The translations under genes were made by a program, and so were the position numbers. Source: an uncultured Alphaproteobacteria bacterium (GTDB lineage: Bacteria; Pseudomonadota; Alphaproteobacteria; Rhizobiales; Aestuariivirgaceae). From it: a stretch of 11,633 nt of DNA. Positions 1-7,040 of the stretch are shown here, piece by piece. The notes under the pieces are model-generated. The model was given only the letters and a program-made list of their open reading frames with translations. It had not been told where the DNA came from and made no database searches. Position 1 is the first letter of the stretch. Each line of letters opens with the position of its first letter. Location of the stretch: contig CALMLK010000319.1 in the NCBI GenBank assembly GCA_937868035.1, positions 1 through 11,633 on the forward strand, read 5' to 3'.

Positions 1-56
1 TCTGGAAAGGCATTACGCAGCCGAAGGGCGTGGAGCGGATCGAGGTGACGCCGTGA
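1..56 (+). CDS. 3' end of an unidentified gene (partial)
   Basis: Only the last 17 codons are visible. The frame that begins at base 3 reads WKGITQPKGVERIEVTP and ends with a TGA at 54-56. The codon choice is ordinary for this region. The stop codon overlaps the GTG start of the next gene in the string GTGA (53-56), which suggests translational coupling and membership of the same operon. The tail is too short to assign to a family, and I do not propose a function. Confidence 0.55.
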   Translation, partial: WKGITQPKGVERIEVTP

Positions 57-349
57 TCCGCCATGCCGCGATTTTCAGGCTGAAACATCCCAAGGGTTCG
101 ACGCAGGAGCGGTCGTTCCTCGATGCCCTCAATGGCTTGCAGAAGATTCCCGGCGTTCGGGATTTTGCGATTTCGCGGGAGACGAGTCCGAAGAATGATT
201 TCGACTATGCCGTCTCCATGACCTTCGCCGACCAGGACGCCTATCACGGCTACAACATCCATCCCGACCACGTGGCATTTGTGGAATCGCGCTGGGTGCC
301 GGAGGTCGTGGCGTTCATGGAGCACGACACAGAGGTGATGACGTTCTAG
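53..349 (+). CDS. Dabb-family (stress-responsive A/B barrel) small protein
   Basis: This 98-residue protein has the pattern of Dabb-domain proteins (dimeric ferredoxin-like alpha/beta barrel). It opens with IRHAAIFRL as the first strand, has PGVRDFAISRE near residues 33-43, and carries FDYAVSMTFADQDAY followed by HPDH (residues 70-73), the signature segment of the family. Length is typical (about 95-110 residues). The GTG start at 53 is chosen because the family begins with M-I-R-H and because it overlaps the preceding stop, so it is probably translated by coupling. Dabb proteins are soluble; some bacterial members sit in sugar or aromatic catabolic operons, but most have no known reaction. 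A link to rhamnose is possible given the neighbours but unproven. It is not the L-rhamnose mutarotase RhaM, which shares the fold but has different motifs. Confidence 0.85.
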   Translation: MIRHAAIFRLKHPKGSTQERSFLDALNGLQKIPGVRDFAISRETSPKNDFDYAVSMTFADQDAYHGYNIHPDHVAFVESRWVPEVVAFMEHDTEVMTF

Positions 350-375
350 GTCAGGTGGAGAAGACGTTCATCGCC

Positions 376-822
376 TCAGCGCTCCAGCCAGTCGTGTTCG
401 AGGGTGCGCATCTTGCTCATCATGGAAATGAGGAAGGCGGTGGACCAGCCGAAGAGGATGAGGCCGTTGGCGCCTTCGATGGCGCTCATGATGCGCCAGT
501 CAGGTCCCAGCACAATGTCGCCGTAGCCCAGGGTGGTGAAGCTGACGGTGGAGAAATAGAGCGCCGGCTCGAACTCGGTGATGGCGCCCAGCGTGAGGTA
601 GACCAGCGCATAGGACCAGATTTCCGCCGTGTGCAGGGCGACGATGCCGAGCACGGCGAAGATCAGCAGCGAGATCTGCCGCATCACCTCGGACATGTGG
701 GCGACGCGGTGGCTGTGACGGGTGAGGAGCCGCAGCAGGAAGACGATGCCGAAGAAATGGATGCCCACCGTCCAGGTCATCATGACCGTGGCGAGGACGA
801 GATTGAGGATGAGGGCGTGCAT
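376..822 (-). CDS. Small potassium-channel-like membrane protein (Ion_trans_2 pore)
   Basis: The 148-residue protein carries the K+ selectivity-filter signature TTLGYGD at residues 96-102, preceded by a pore helix (about 84-95). Hydrophobic segments lie at about 4-32, 49-80 and 112-135, so the pore loop is flanked by the last two membrane helices and an extra helix precedes them. There is no cytosolic RCK/KTN or cyclic-nucleotide domain, so nothing visible would gate it. It would act in the inner membrane as a tetramer, conducting K+ or a related cation. The start lies 39 bases downstream of the rhaR-like stop on the same strand, so the two may share a transcript. Its 3' end faces the Dabb gene across 26 bases. 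The filter makes the channel assignment firm; ion specificity and role are inferred. Confidence 0.88.
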   Translation of the reverse strand: MHALILNLVLATVMMTWTVGIHFFGIVFLLRLLTRHSHRVAHMSEVMRQISLLIFAVLGIVALHTAEIWSYALVYLTLGAITEFEPALYFSTVSFTTLGYGDIVLGPDWRIMSAIEGANGLILFGWSTAFLISMMSKMRTLEHDWLER

Positions 823-824
823 GG

Positions 825-854
825 GCGGAGGTTACAGGACGTGCTGCCTCACGC
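825..854 (-). other. Intergenic hairpin between rhaR-like gene and channel gene
   Basis: Bases 825-831 (GCGGAGG) pair with 847-854 (CCTCACGC) with a single bulged A at 851. Inside, 835-837 (CAG) pair with 844-846 (CTG). No T-tract follows on either strand, so it is not a standard intrinsic terminator. It could be an RNA processing or stability element in a rhaR-channel transcript, or chance. Confidence 0.3.
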
Positions 855-861
855 AAACCGC

Positions 862-1665
862 TCAGGCGGCGGTGCGCGAATTGGCCTCGCTGCCGTCGCG
901 GGCGATGACCACGTTGACGCCGCGAGCCCGCATCATGTCGAGCATGGCGGGGGGCGCGTCCTCATCGGTGATGAGGGTGTGGACCTGCGCCAACTGGCAC
1001 AGAACCATGGAGCCCCGTGTTTCGAACTTGGTGGAATCGGCCAGCACCACCAGCTGCTCGGCGCGGGTGAGGAGCTTCGCCTCGGCGCGGGCAATGAGGG
1101 GATCGCCCTCGATCACGCCCATCTGGCTGATGGCGTGGCAGCTCATGAACATGCGGGAGGCGGTGAAATGCTGGATCGCATCCTCGTCGAAAGGCGAGAG
1201 GATGATGCCCTGCTCACGATAGACCTCGCCGCCGGGCAGCACGATGCGGTTGCCGCTGGTGCCGATCAGCTCCTGGGCGATGGGAAAGGAATTGGTGAGA
1301 ATCTGCAGGCGGCGCTCGCGCAGGTATTCGGCCATGTACCAGGTGGTGGAACCGGCATTGATGATGATCGATTCGCCGTCGCGGCACATGTTGGCGGCTT
1401 CGCGCGCCAGCGCCCGCTTCTTGGCGGAGTTCATGCCCTGGGCAATGCCGAAGGGCCTGGCGCTGAGGTGCGACTGCTGGAACGACTCCACCACTTCGAT
1501 GCCACCGTGGATGCGCCTGATCTGGCCCAGCTCTTCCAACTTGGTCACATCGCGGCGCAGGGTGGCGGGCGAGGCCCCCGTCATGGCACCCAATTCGCGC
1601 AGCCGCATGACGCCACGGCTGCGGATGTGGGTGAGGATCAACTGCCAGCGCTCGCGTTCATGCAT
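862..1665 (-). CDS. rhaR: DeoR-family transcriptional repressor, probable rhamnose regulator RhaR
   Basis: This 267-residue protein is a full-length DeoR regulator. The N-terminal winged helix-turn-helix spans about residues 5-57 (RLRELGAMTGASPATLRRDV at 21-40, then LEELGQIRRIHGG). The sugar-phosphate sensor domain spans about 78-235, with NAGSTTWYMAEYL, LTNSFPIAQEL, VLPGGEVYREQG and VVLADSTKFE as typical motifs. The gene diverges from rhaD across a short shared control region, the arrangement described for Rhizobium leguminosarum, where a DeoR-type RhaR negatively controls rhamnose genes. The likely inducer is a rhamnose pathway intermediate, but this is inferred. Unlike that locus, no ABC transporter or kinase genes follow it; the next gene on the strand is a K+ channel. 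No clear Shine-Dalgarno precedes the ATG at 1665. The DeoR assignment is firm and the rhamnose role rests on context. Confidence 0.87.
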   Translation of the reverse strand: MHERERWQLILTHIRSRGVMRLRELGAMTGASPATLRRDVTKLEELGQIRRIHGGIEVVESFQQSHLSARPFGIAQGMNSAKKRALAREAANMCRDGESIIINAGSTTWYMAEYLRERRLQILTNSFPIAQELIGTSGNRIVLPGGEVYREQGIILSPFDEDAIQHFTASRMFMSCHAISQMGVIEGDPLIARAEAKLLTRAEQLVVLADSTKFETRGSMVLCQLAQVHTLITDEDAPPAMLDMMRARGVNVVIARDGSEANSRTAA

Positions 1666-1714
1666 GAGCGGACGCTAATCAAAATCGCTCACAGAGGTCA
1701 ATGTCGTTTCACTC

Positions 1715-1749
1715 ATATTGCATCGCAAAACGTCATTGCAGTGCAATAT
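1715..1749. promoter_or_regulatory. Candidate operator(s) in the divergent rhaR-rhaD control region
   Basis: Two structures are visible. One is a perfect 13-base palindrome, ATTGCA-G-TGCAAT, at 1735-1747. The other is a wider perfect inverted repeat, ATATTGCA at 1715-1722 and TGCAATAT at 1742-1749, separated by 19 bases. The shared TGCAAT half-site thus occurs three times in 35 bases, in an otherwise G+C-rich region that turns A+T-rich here. Position between divergent rhaR-like and rhaD genes makes it the best candidate for the regulator's binding site and for overlapping promoters. Weak -35/-10 pairs can be drawn on both strands (for example TTGCAT at 1718 with TGCAAT at 1742), but I do not trust a single assignment. 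Confidence 0.5.
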
Positions 1750-1810
1750 CGCACATGCAGTGATGATTTCTGATTGACCCTGAGCGAATGCCTTGCCTAT
1801 GGTTTGCACC

Positions 1811-3877
1811 ATGAGCAACATCCTCCTGACGTCCCTGTGGGACGATAAGCACGCCGCCAGCCTCGATGAGCCGGGCAAACTTCTCTATCGCTCCAACCTG
1901 CTGGGGGCCGATCTCCGCATCACCAACTTCGGCGGCGGCAACACCTCCGCCAAGGTGACGCACAAGGATCCGCTGACGGGCCAGGATGTGACCGTGCTGT
2001 GGGTGAAGGGCTCGGGCGGCGACCTCGGCTCCATGAAGCTCGACGGATTTGCCACGCTCTACATGGACAAGCTGGAATCGCTGAAGTCCCTCTACAAGAG
2101 CCTCGACCAGGAAGACGCGATGGTGCACGCGCTCAATCATTGCATCTTCAACCTCAATCCACGCGCACCGTCGATCGACACCTGCCTCCATGGCTATGTG
2201 CCGTGGACCCATGTGGACCACGTGCATTCGGACGCGGTGATCGCCATTGCGGCCTCGGCCGATTCCGAGAAGCTGACCAGGGAGATCTTCGGCGACGAGA
2301 TGGGCTACCTGCCGTGGCAGCGCCCGGGCATCGACCTCGGCATCAAGCTCGGCGCCTTGGCGGCGGCCAATCCGAAGCTCGTGGGCGTGGTGCTGGGTGC
2401 CCATGGCCTGTTCACCTGGGGCAAGACCGCCAAGGAGAGCTACGAGACGACGCTCCGCATCATCAACAAGGCTGCGGTGTGGCTCGACAAGAATGTGAAG
2501 CGCCCCGTGTTTGGCGGCGAGGCCGTGGCATCGCTTCCGGCGGAGGAGCGAAAGGCGGTGGCGCGCCGCCTGATGCCGGATATTCGCGGACGCATCAGCA
2601 AGGGCGAGCACAAGGCGGGCCACTTCACCGATGTTCCCGAGGTGCTGGACTTCGTCAATTCAAAGCAGCTCAGCGCGCTGGCTCCGCTCGGCACCTCATG
2701 CCCGGACCATTTCCTGCGCACCAAGATCAAGCCGCTGATCGTGCCGCATGATGCGGACGGTCCCGCCCTCGATGCGCTGCTCGACGGCTACCGCAAGGAC
2801 TATGCGGCCTATTACGCGCGCTGCAAGCATGCGGATTCGCCCGCGCTGCGCGACGCCAATGCCGTGATCTATCTCGTGCCGCGCGTGGGGCTCATCTCCT
2901 TTGCCAAGGACAAGGCCACGGCGCGCATCGCCTCGGAATTCTATGTGAACGCCATCAACGTGATGCGTGGCGCCAACGGCGTGTCGCAGTATCGCGGCCT
3001 TCCCGAGCAGGAGGCCTTCAACATCGAATATTGGCTGCTGGAAGAGGCGAAGCTGCAGCGCATGCCGAAGCCCAAGGCCCTGCAGGGGCGCGTGGCGCTC
3101 GTCACGGGTGGTGCTAGCGGCATCGGGCTTGCGATCGTCGAAAAGCTGCTCTCGGAAGGCGCCTGTGTCACCATCGCCGACATCAATGACGACGGCATGA
3201 AAGAGGTGAGCGCGGCACTGGGCAAGCGCTTCGGCAGGGACAATGTCTTCACCGTCAACATGGACGTGACGAAGGAAGAGGCCGTGGTGAAGGGTTTCGA
3301 CGAAACGGCGCTGCGCTTCGGCGGCCTCGACATCGTCGTCAACAATGCGGGCATTGCCATTCCCATGCCGGCGGATGAGACGACGCTCGATGTGTGGAAC
3401 AAGCAGATGGCCATCCTTGGCACGGGCTATTTCCTGGTCGGCCGCGAAGGCTTCCGACTGCTGAAGCGGCAGAACAACGCAGGCTCAATGATCTACATCG
3501 CCTCGAAGAACGGCATGGTGGCCTCGCCCGGCACCTCGGCCTATGGCGCGATGAAGGCGGCGGAAATCCATCTGGCGCGCGTGCTGGCGGCGGAAGGTGC
3601 GCCGCTTGGCATCCGCGTCAACACGGTGAACCCGGATGCGGTGCTGCGTGGTTCGAAGATCATGTCGGAAGGTTTCCGCATGAGCCGCGCCCAGAGTCTC
3701 GGCATCAAGCCCGATGAACTGGACGACCACTATCGCAAGCGTTCGCTGCTGCAGCGTTCCGTCTATCCCGAGGACATTGCCGAAGCGGTCTACTGGTTTG
3801 CTTCCGATGCATCCAACAAGTCCACGGGCAACATCCTCAACGTGGATGCGGGTCATCTCGCCTCCTTCACACGGTAA
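1811..3877 (+). CDS. rhaD: Bifunctional rhamnulose-1-phosphate aldolase / short-chain (lactaldehyde) dehydrogenase
   Basis: The 688-residue fusion splits rhamnulose-1-phosphate into DHAP and L-lactaldehyde and then acts on the aldehyde. The class II aldolase half (about 1-410) has ITNFGGGNTSAK (37-48), the zinc-type histidines H137 and H139 in HVDHVHS, and a third, H198, in GAHGLF. The short-chain dehydrogenase half (about 425-688) has TGGASGIG (432-439), D457 after the second strand (suggesting NAD over NADP), NNAG (511-514), catalytic-type S565 and Y578-K582. I start at ATG 1811 (MSNILLTSLWDD) because relatives begin this way; an in-frame ATG at 1799 is possible, and the ribosome site is weak in both cases. 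Length matches the roughly 690-700 residue rhizobial enzymes. Related fusions are called RhaEW elsewhere. Whether the dehydrogenase yields lactate or propanediol cannot be told from sequence. Confidence 0.93.
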   Translation: MSNILLTSLWDDKHAASLDEPGKLLYRSNLLGADLRITNFGGGNTSAKVTHKDPLTGQDVTVLWVKGSGGDLGSMKLDGFATLYMDKLESLKSLYKSLDQEDAMVHALNHCIFNLNPRAPSIDTCLHGYVPWTHVDHVHSDAVIAIAASADSEKLTREIFGDEMGYLPWQRPGIDLGIKLGALAAANPKLVGVVLGAHGLFTWGKTAKESYETTLRIINKAAVWLDKNVKRPVFGGEAVASLPAEERKAVARRLMPDIRGRISKGEHKAGHFTDVPEVLDFVNSKQLSALAPLGTSCPDHFLRTKIKPLIVPHDADGPALDALLDGYRKDYAAYYARCKHADSPALRDANAVIYLVPRVGLISFAKDKATARIASEFYVNAINVMRGANGVSQYRGLPEQEAFNIEYWLLEEAKLQRMPKPKALQGRVALVTGGASGIGLAIVEKLLSEGACVTIADINDDGMKEVSAALGKRFGRDNVFTVNMDVTKEEAVVKGFDETALRFGGLDIVVNNAGIAIPMPADETTLDVWNKQMAILGTGYFLVGREGFRLLKRQNNAGSMIYIASKNGMVASPGTSAYGAMKAAEIHLARVLAAEGAPLGIRVNTVNPDAVLRGSKIMSEGFRMSRAQSLGIKPDELDDHYRKRSLLQRSVYPEDIAEAVYWFASDASNKSTGNILNVDAGHLASFTR

Positions 3878-3883
3878 GGGCCC

Positions 3884-5176
3884 ATGAGCTTCGCGATTTC
3901 AGGTGACTTCATTGCAGGTGAGAACGCGAAGTCTCTCATCGCCCACACGGATGACTATGCCCATCTCGGGCAGCAGTTGCAGCGGCGCGGGATTTCGATC
4001 GAAGACCTGACACGGCGGGCCATGGACTATCAGGTGGCCGTGCCCACCTGGGGCGTGGGCACCGGGGGCACGCGCTTCGCCCGCTTTCCGGGGCCGGGTG
4101 AACCACGCCACGTTCACGACAAGCTGGAAGATTGTGGCGTCATCAATCAGTTGACGCGCGCCACGGGAACCGTGTCGCCGCATTTCCCGTGGGACAAGGT
4201 CTCCGACTACAACGCGCTCCGCCAGGAGGCGGCGCAATATGCGCTTGGCTTCGATGCAGTCAATTCCAACACCTTCCAGGACCAGAAGGGCCAGTCGCTG
4301 TCCTACAAGCATGGCTCCCTGTCGCATGCCGACAAGGGGACGCGCCAGCAGGCGGTGGAACATAATCTGGAATGCATCGAGATCGGCCAGAAGCTGGGAT
4401 CGACGGCGCTGACGGTATGGATCGCCGACGGCACCAACTTCCCCGGGCAGCAGAACCTGACGCGGATGTTCGAGAACTATCTGTCGGCCTGCGAGCAGAT
4501 CTACGCCGGCCTGCCGAAGAACTGGCTGCTCTTCCTCGAACACAAGATGTATGAGCCCGCCTTCTATTCCACGGTGATCTCTGACTGGGGTTCCAGCCTC
4601 ATGGCGGCGCAGCACCTGGGGCCGCAGGCGAAGTGCCTCGTTGATCTGGGCCACCATGCGCCCAATACCAATATCGAGCAGATCGTCGCGCGGCTCATTC
4701 ACGTGGGACGGCTTGCGGGCTTTCACTTCAATGATTCGAAGTATGGCGACGACGATCTTGATGCGGGCGCCATCGAACCGTTTCGCCTGTTCCTTGTGTT
4801 CAACGAACTGGTCGACGCCGAATTGCGCAAGGCCAAGGACTTCGCGCCGGCTTACATGATTGACCAATCGCACAACGTCACGGACCCGATCGAGAGTCTG
4901 ATGTCGTCGGCCACGGAAATCCTGCGGAGTTTCGTGCAGGCCTCGCTGGTGAACCGCAAGGGGCTCGCTGCCGCGCAGGAATCCAATGATGTGATGGCGG
5001 CGCACCGCATGCTGAAGCTCGCCTATACCACGGATGTGTCACCGATCCTGGCCGAAGCGCGGCTGCGCAAGGGAGGCGCTCTGGCGCCCGTCGAGACCTA
5101 CCGTGCCTCCGGCTATCGTGCCCGCAAGACGGCCGAACGTCCCGCCGTTGCAGGCTCGTCGTCCGGCATCGTCTGA
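3884..5176 (+). CDS. rhaI: L-rhamnose isomerase (Pseudomonas stutzeri type)
   Basis: The 430-residue TIM-barrel enzyme interconverts L-rhamnose and L-rhamnulose in the cytoplasm, the first pathway step. All expected metal ligands are visible: E219 (LFLEHKMYEP), D254 and H257 (CLVDLGHHAP), H281, D289 and D291 (HFNDSKYGDDD), and D327 (MIDQSHN). From memory, length and ligand numbering coincide with the characterised P. stutzeri enzyme, which is distinct from the E. coli RhaA family and known for relaxed aldose/ketose specificity. The ATG lies six bases after the rhaD stop, with the TAAGGG at 3875-3880 as a close, suboptimal ribosome site, so the two genes are almost certainly one operon and coupled. 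The last 30 residues are low-complexity (Ala/Ser/Gly-rich) and probably flexible. Other ketose/aldose pairs could also be substrates; the rhamnose role is supported by rhaD and the regulator. Confidence 0.94.
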   Translation: MSFAISGDFIAGENAKSLIAHTDDYAHLGQQLQRRGISIEDLTRRAMDYQVAVPTWGVGTGGTRFARFPGPGEPRHVHDKLEDCGVINQLTRATGTVSPHFPWDKVSDYNALRQEAAQYALGFDAVNSNTFQDQKGQSLSYKHGSLSHADKGTRQQAVEHNLECIEIGQKLGSTALTVWIADGTNFPGQQNLTRMFENYLSACEQIYAGLPKNWLLFLEHKMYEPAFYSTVISDWGSSLMAAQHLGPQAKCLVDLGHHAPNTNIEQIVARLIHVGRLAGFHFNDSKYGDDDLDAGAIEPFRLFLVFNELVDAELRKAKDFAPAYMIDQSHNVTDPIESLMSSATEILRSFVQASLVNRKGLAAAQESNDVMAAHRMLKLAYTTDVSPILAEARLRKGGALAPVETYRASGYRARKTAERPAVAGSSSGIV

Positions 5177-5188
5177 CGCACGCCACGG

Positions 5189-5207
5189 CGCGGCTTGGCA
5201 AGCTGCG
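5189..5207 (+). other. Hairpin in the rhaI - DUF4432 gap
   Basis: CGCGGCTT (5189-5196) pairs with AAGCTGCG (5200-5207) around a GGC loop: eight pairs including one G-T wobble. It lies 12 bases past the rhaI stop. No T-run follows, so it does not look like a complete terminator. It may protect or separate the upstream rhaDI message, or may cause partial attenuation before the DUF4432 gene. Confidence 0.4.
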
Positions 5208-5258
5208 GCGGCCATGTCAAAACTTGCGCCACGCAACGTCGTTTCAAGGATATTTCCC

Positions 5259-6335
5259 ATGCCTGTGCGCATTGATCTTTCCGCGGTCCAGTTTGGCGAG
5301 AAGGAAAAGCCGCTGGCGGAAGCCGCAGGCTTCACGCTCTCGACCTTCCGCTACGACAGTGGCATCGCCGCGTTGCGGGTACGGAACAGGCGGGGTGAGA
5401 TCATCGTGCTGCCTTTCAAGGGGCATCAGATCTGGCGCTGCATCTTCGATGGCCGCGACCTCACGATGAAGTCGATGTTCGAGCAACCGGTGCCGGATGT
5501 GCCCTATCTCGAAACCTACGGTGCATTCTTCATCCACTGCGGCGCCACCGCCATCGGTGCGCCCGGTCCCACCGACCGCCATCCCCTGCATGGCGAGCTT
5601 CCCAATGCGCCTTACCAGAAGGGCTGGGTCGTCCTGGATGAGCAGAAGGGCACATGCGCCATTGTTGGCACCTATGAATACACGGTGGCCTTCTCGTACC
5701 ACTTCCTCGCAACGTCGACCCATGTGATGGGCGCGGATTCGACCCTGCTTGATATTTCACTTTCGGTCGAGAACCTGAAGAAGACGCCCATGGACCTGAT
5801 GTATCTGGCCCATGCCAACTTCCGGCCCGTGGACAATGGCGAACTGGTCTATAGCGCACCGGCCACCGCCAAGGCCGTGCGGGTGCGCAAGTCCATTCCA
5901 GCCCACATTACCCCGACCGCGGCGTACAAGGATTTCCTGGAGAAACTGGCCGCTGATCCCAAACTGCATCATGTTCTGAAACCGGGCCTCGCCTTTGATC
6001 CGGAAGTGGCAATGACCATCGACATGACGGCAGGACCTGACGGGTTCGCGCATGCCCTGTTGCGGCGACCGGATGGATCATCGGACTATATGCGCTACCG
6101 CCCCGAGCAGTGCGGACAATGCATCCGCTGGATCTGCCGCACGCCTGACCAGGATGCCATTGGCGTTGCGTTCCCTTCGACGTCGGAAGTGGAAGGCTAT
6201 TCGGCGGAAAAGAAGAAGGGTCTCTATGTGAACCTGGGTGGCGGCGAGACATGGCGCGTGGACATGCGGGTGGGAACGCTGGATGCGGAAGACACCACCC
6301 GTGTTGCCAGGGAGATCGCAGAGATCAACGGGTGA
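5259..6335 (+). CDS. DUF4432 family, aldose 1-epimerase (galactose mutarotase)-like protein
   Basis: The 358-residue protein looks like a galactose-mutarotase-fold protein of the DUF4432 group. Beta-rich segments alternate throughout. LPFKGHQIW lies at about 51-59, HPLHGELPNAPYQKGW at 108-123 recalls the HG...W segment of mutarotases, and YLAHANFRP at 182-190 recalls their second conserved histidine segment. The ATG at 5259 is chosen over upstream in-frame codons because AAGGA (5246-5250) sits eight bases ahead and because longer starts would run into the rhaI 3' end. It lies 82 bases after rhaI on the same strand and is probably in the same operon. A role in interconverting sugar anomers for rhamnose use is a reasonable inference, since no RhaM/RhaU-type mutarotase is present in the window. 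The substrate is unknown. Confidence 0.8.
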   Translation: MPVRIDLSAVQFGEKEKPLAEAAGFTLSTFRYDSGIAALRVRNRRGEIIVLPFKGHQIWRCIFDGRDLTMKSMFEQPVPDVPYLETYGAFFIHCGATAIGAPGPTDRHPLHGELPNAPYQKGWVVLDEQKGTCAIVGTYEYTVAFSYHFLATSTHVMGADSTLLDISLSVENLKKTPMDLMYLAHANFRPVDNGELVYSAPATAKAVRVRKSIPAHITPTAAYKDFLEKLAADPKLHHVLKPGLAFDPEVAMTIDMTAGPDGFAHALLRRPDGSSDYMRYRPEQCGQCIRWICRTPDQDAIGVAFPSTSEVEGYSAEKKKGLYVNLGGGETWRVDMRVGTLDAEDTTRVAREIAEING

Positions 6336-6338
6336 TTG

Positions 6339-7040
6339 ATGTCAGGGCTTCGGCTTTCTCCCGCACATGTGGCGCTGTGCCACCGCGAGGTGGCGGATGC
6401 CGGGCCCTTGCCGTCGGTCGAGTTGCTGGGGGAAGAAGATTTCCTGCCGCTCGCGACTTCGATCCTGTCCGGCCGTGGTGACGGGCCGGTCTGGCTTTTC
6501 GCCTATGGGTCTCTGATCTGGAAACCGGAAGTGCCGCATGAGGAGATGCGGCGTGCCGTGGCGCAGGGGTGGCACCGCGCCTTTTCCATGCAGATCCGGC
6601 GCCACCGTGGCACCATCGAGCAACCTGGCTACATGATGTGCCTTGATCCCGGCGGCCGTTGCGAGGGCGTTGTCTTGCGCTTGCCGGAGAGCAACCTGCT
6701 CAGTACCGTGGAAAAACTGATCCGGCGTGAATTGACCCGCCGTGGCGCAGTCGAGGCGGTGCGCTGGATTGACGTGGAGACGCCGCAAGGGCTGCTCAAG
6801 GCGTTGGCCTTCTATGCCGGGCCGTCACGTCTGGACAACTATATGGCGGGGCGCCCGCTGGCGGACGTGGCTCACGGCCTGGCGCGTGCCTGCGGGCACT
6901 GGGGGTCGGGCGCGGAATATCTCTACAATACGGTCTCTCACCTGGAAGCGCTGGGCATCCACGACGAAGGGTTGTGGCGCTTGCAGGAGAAGGTGGCGGC
7001 GGAGATCGAGACGCTTTACGGGAAGCCCATGCCGCTCTGA
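6339..7040 (+). CDS. chaC: ChaC-type glutathione-specific gamma-glutamylcyclotransferase
   Basis: The 233-residue protein has the ChaC signature VWLFAYGSLIWKP (YGSLIW at residues 56-61, the gamma-glutamyl binding loop). It also has a glutamate at 131 (IRREL) at the position of the catalytic acid in the ChaC family. ChaC enzymes release 5-oxoproline from reduced glutathione, leaving Cys-Gly, in the cytosol. The N-terminal 50 residues are an extension common in bacterial members. ATG 6339 follows the DUF4432 stop by three bases, so the gene is probably co-transcribed with the rhamnose genes; whether that is functional or accidental is unclear. A TTG three bases earlier is possible but less likely. 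The 3' end overlaps the opposing cytochrome gene by 25 bases. Family assignment is firm; the physiological role here is inferred. Confidence 0.9.
   Translation: MSGLRLSPAHVALCHREVADAGPLPSVELLGEEDFLPLATSILSGRGDGPVWLFAYGSLIWKPEVPHEEMRRAVAQGWHRAFSMQIRRHRGTIEQPGYMMCLDPGGRCEGVVLRLPESNLLSTVEKLIRRELTRRGAVEAVRWIDVETPQGLLKALAFYAGPSRLDNYMAGRPLADVAHGLARACGHWGSGAEYLYNTVSHLEALGIHDEGLWRLQEKVAAEIETLYGKPMPL

Noticed and set aside
53..349. Considered as the small L-rhamnose mutarotase RhaM/RhaU
   Set aside because: Same fold class and similar size, but the motifs (IRH start, FDYAV-MTF-D, HPDH) are those of Dabb proteins.
340..369. Repeated GACGTTC at 340-346 and 363-369 between the Dabb and channel genes
   Set aside because: Seven bases only and partly inside the Dabb stop region; no hairpin with a T-tract, so chance is the simpler explanation.
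355..1773. A 472-codon open frame on the plus strand across the channel and regulator genes
   Set aside because: Its translation is low-complexity (Asp, Glu, His, Gly, Ala-rich) with no recognisable domain, while the opposite strand encodes two clear families. It is a high-G+C antisense shadow.
3899..5005. A 368-codon open frame antisense to rhaI
   Set aside because: Arg/His-rich translation without domains; rhaI is unambiguous on the other strand.
5034..5258. An in-frame N-terminal extension of the DUF4432 gene by 75 codons
   Set aside because: It overlaps the end of rhaI, and its translation is Arg/Ala/Pro-rich without fold features; the ATG at 5259 has a good ribosome site.
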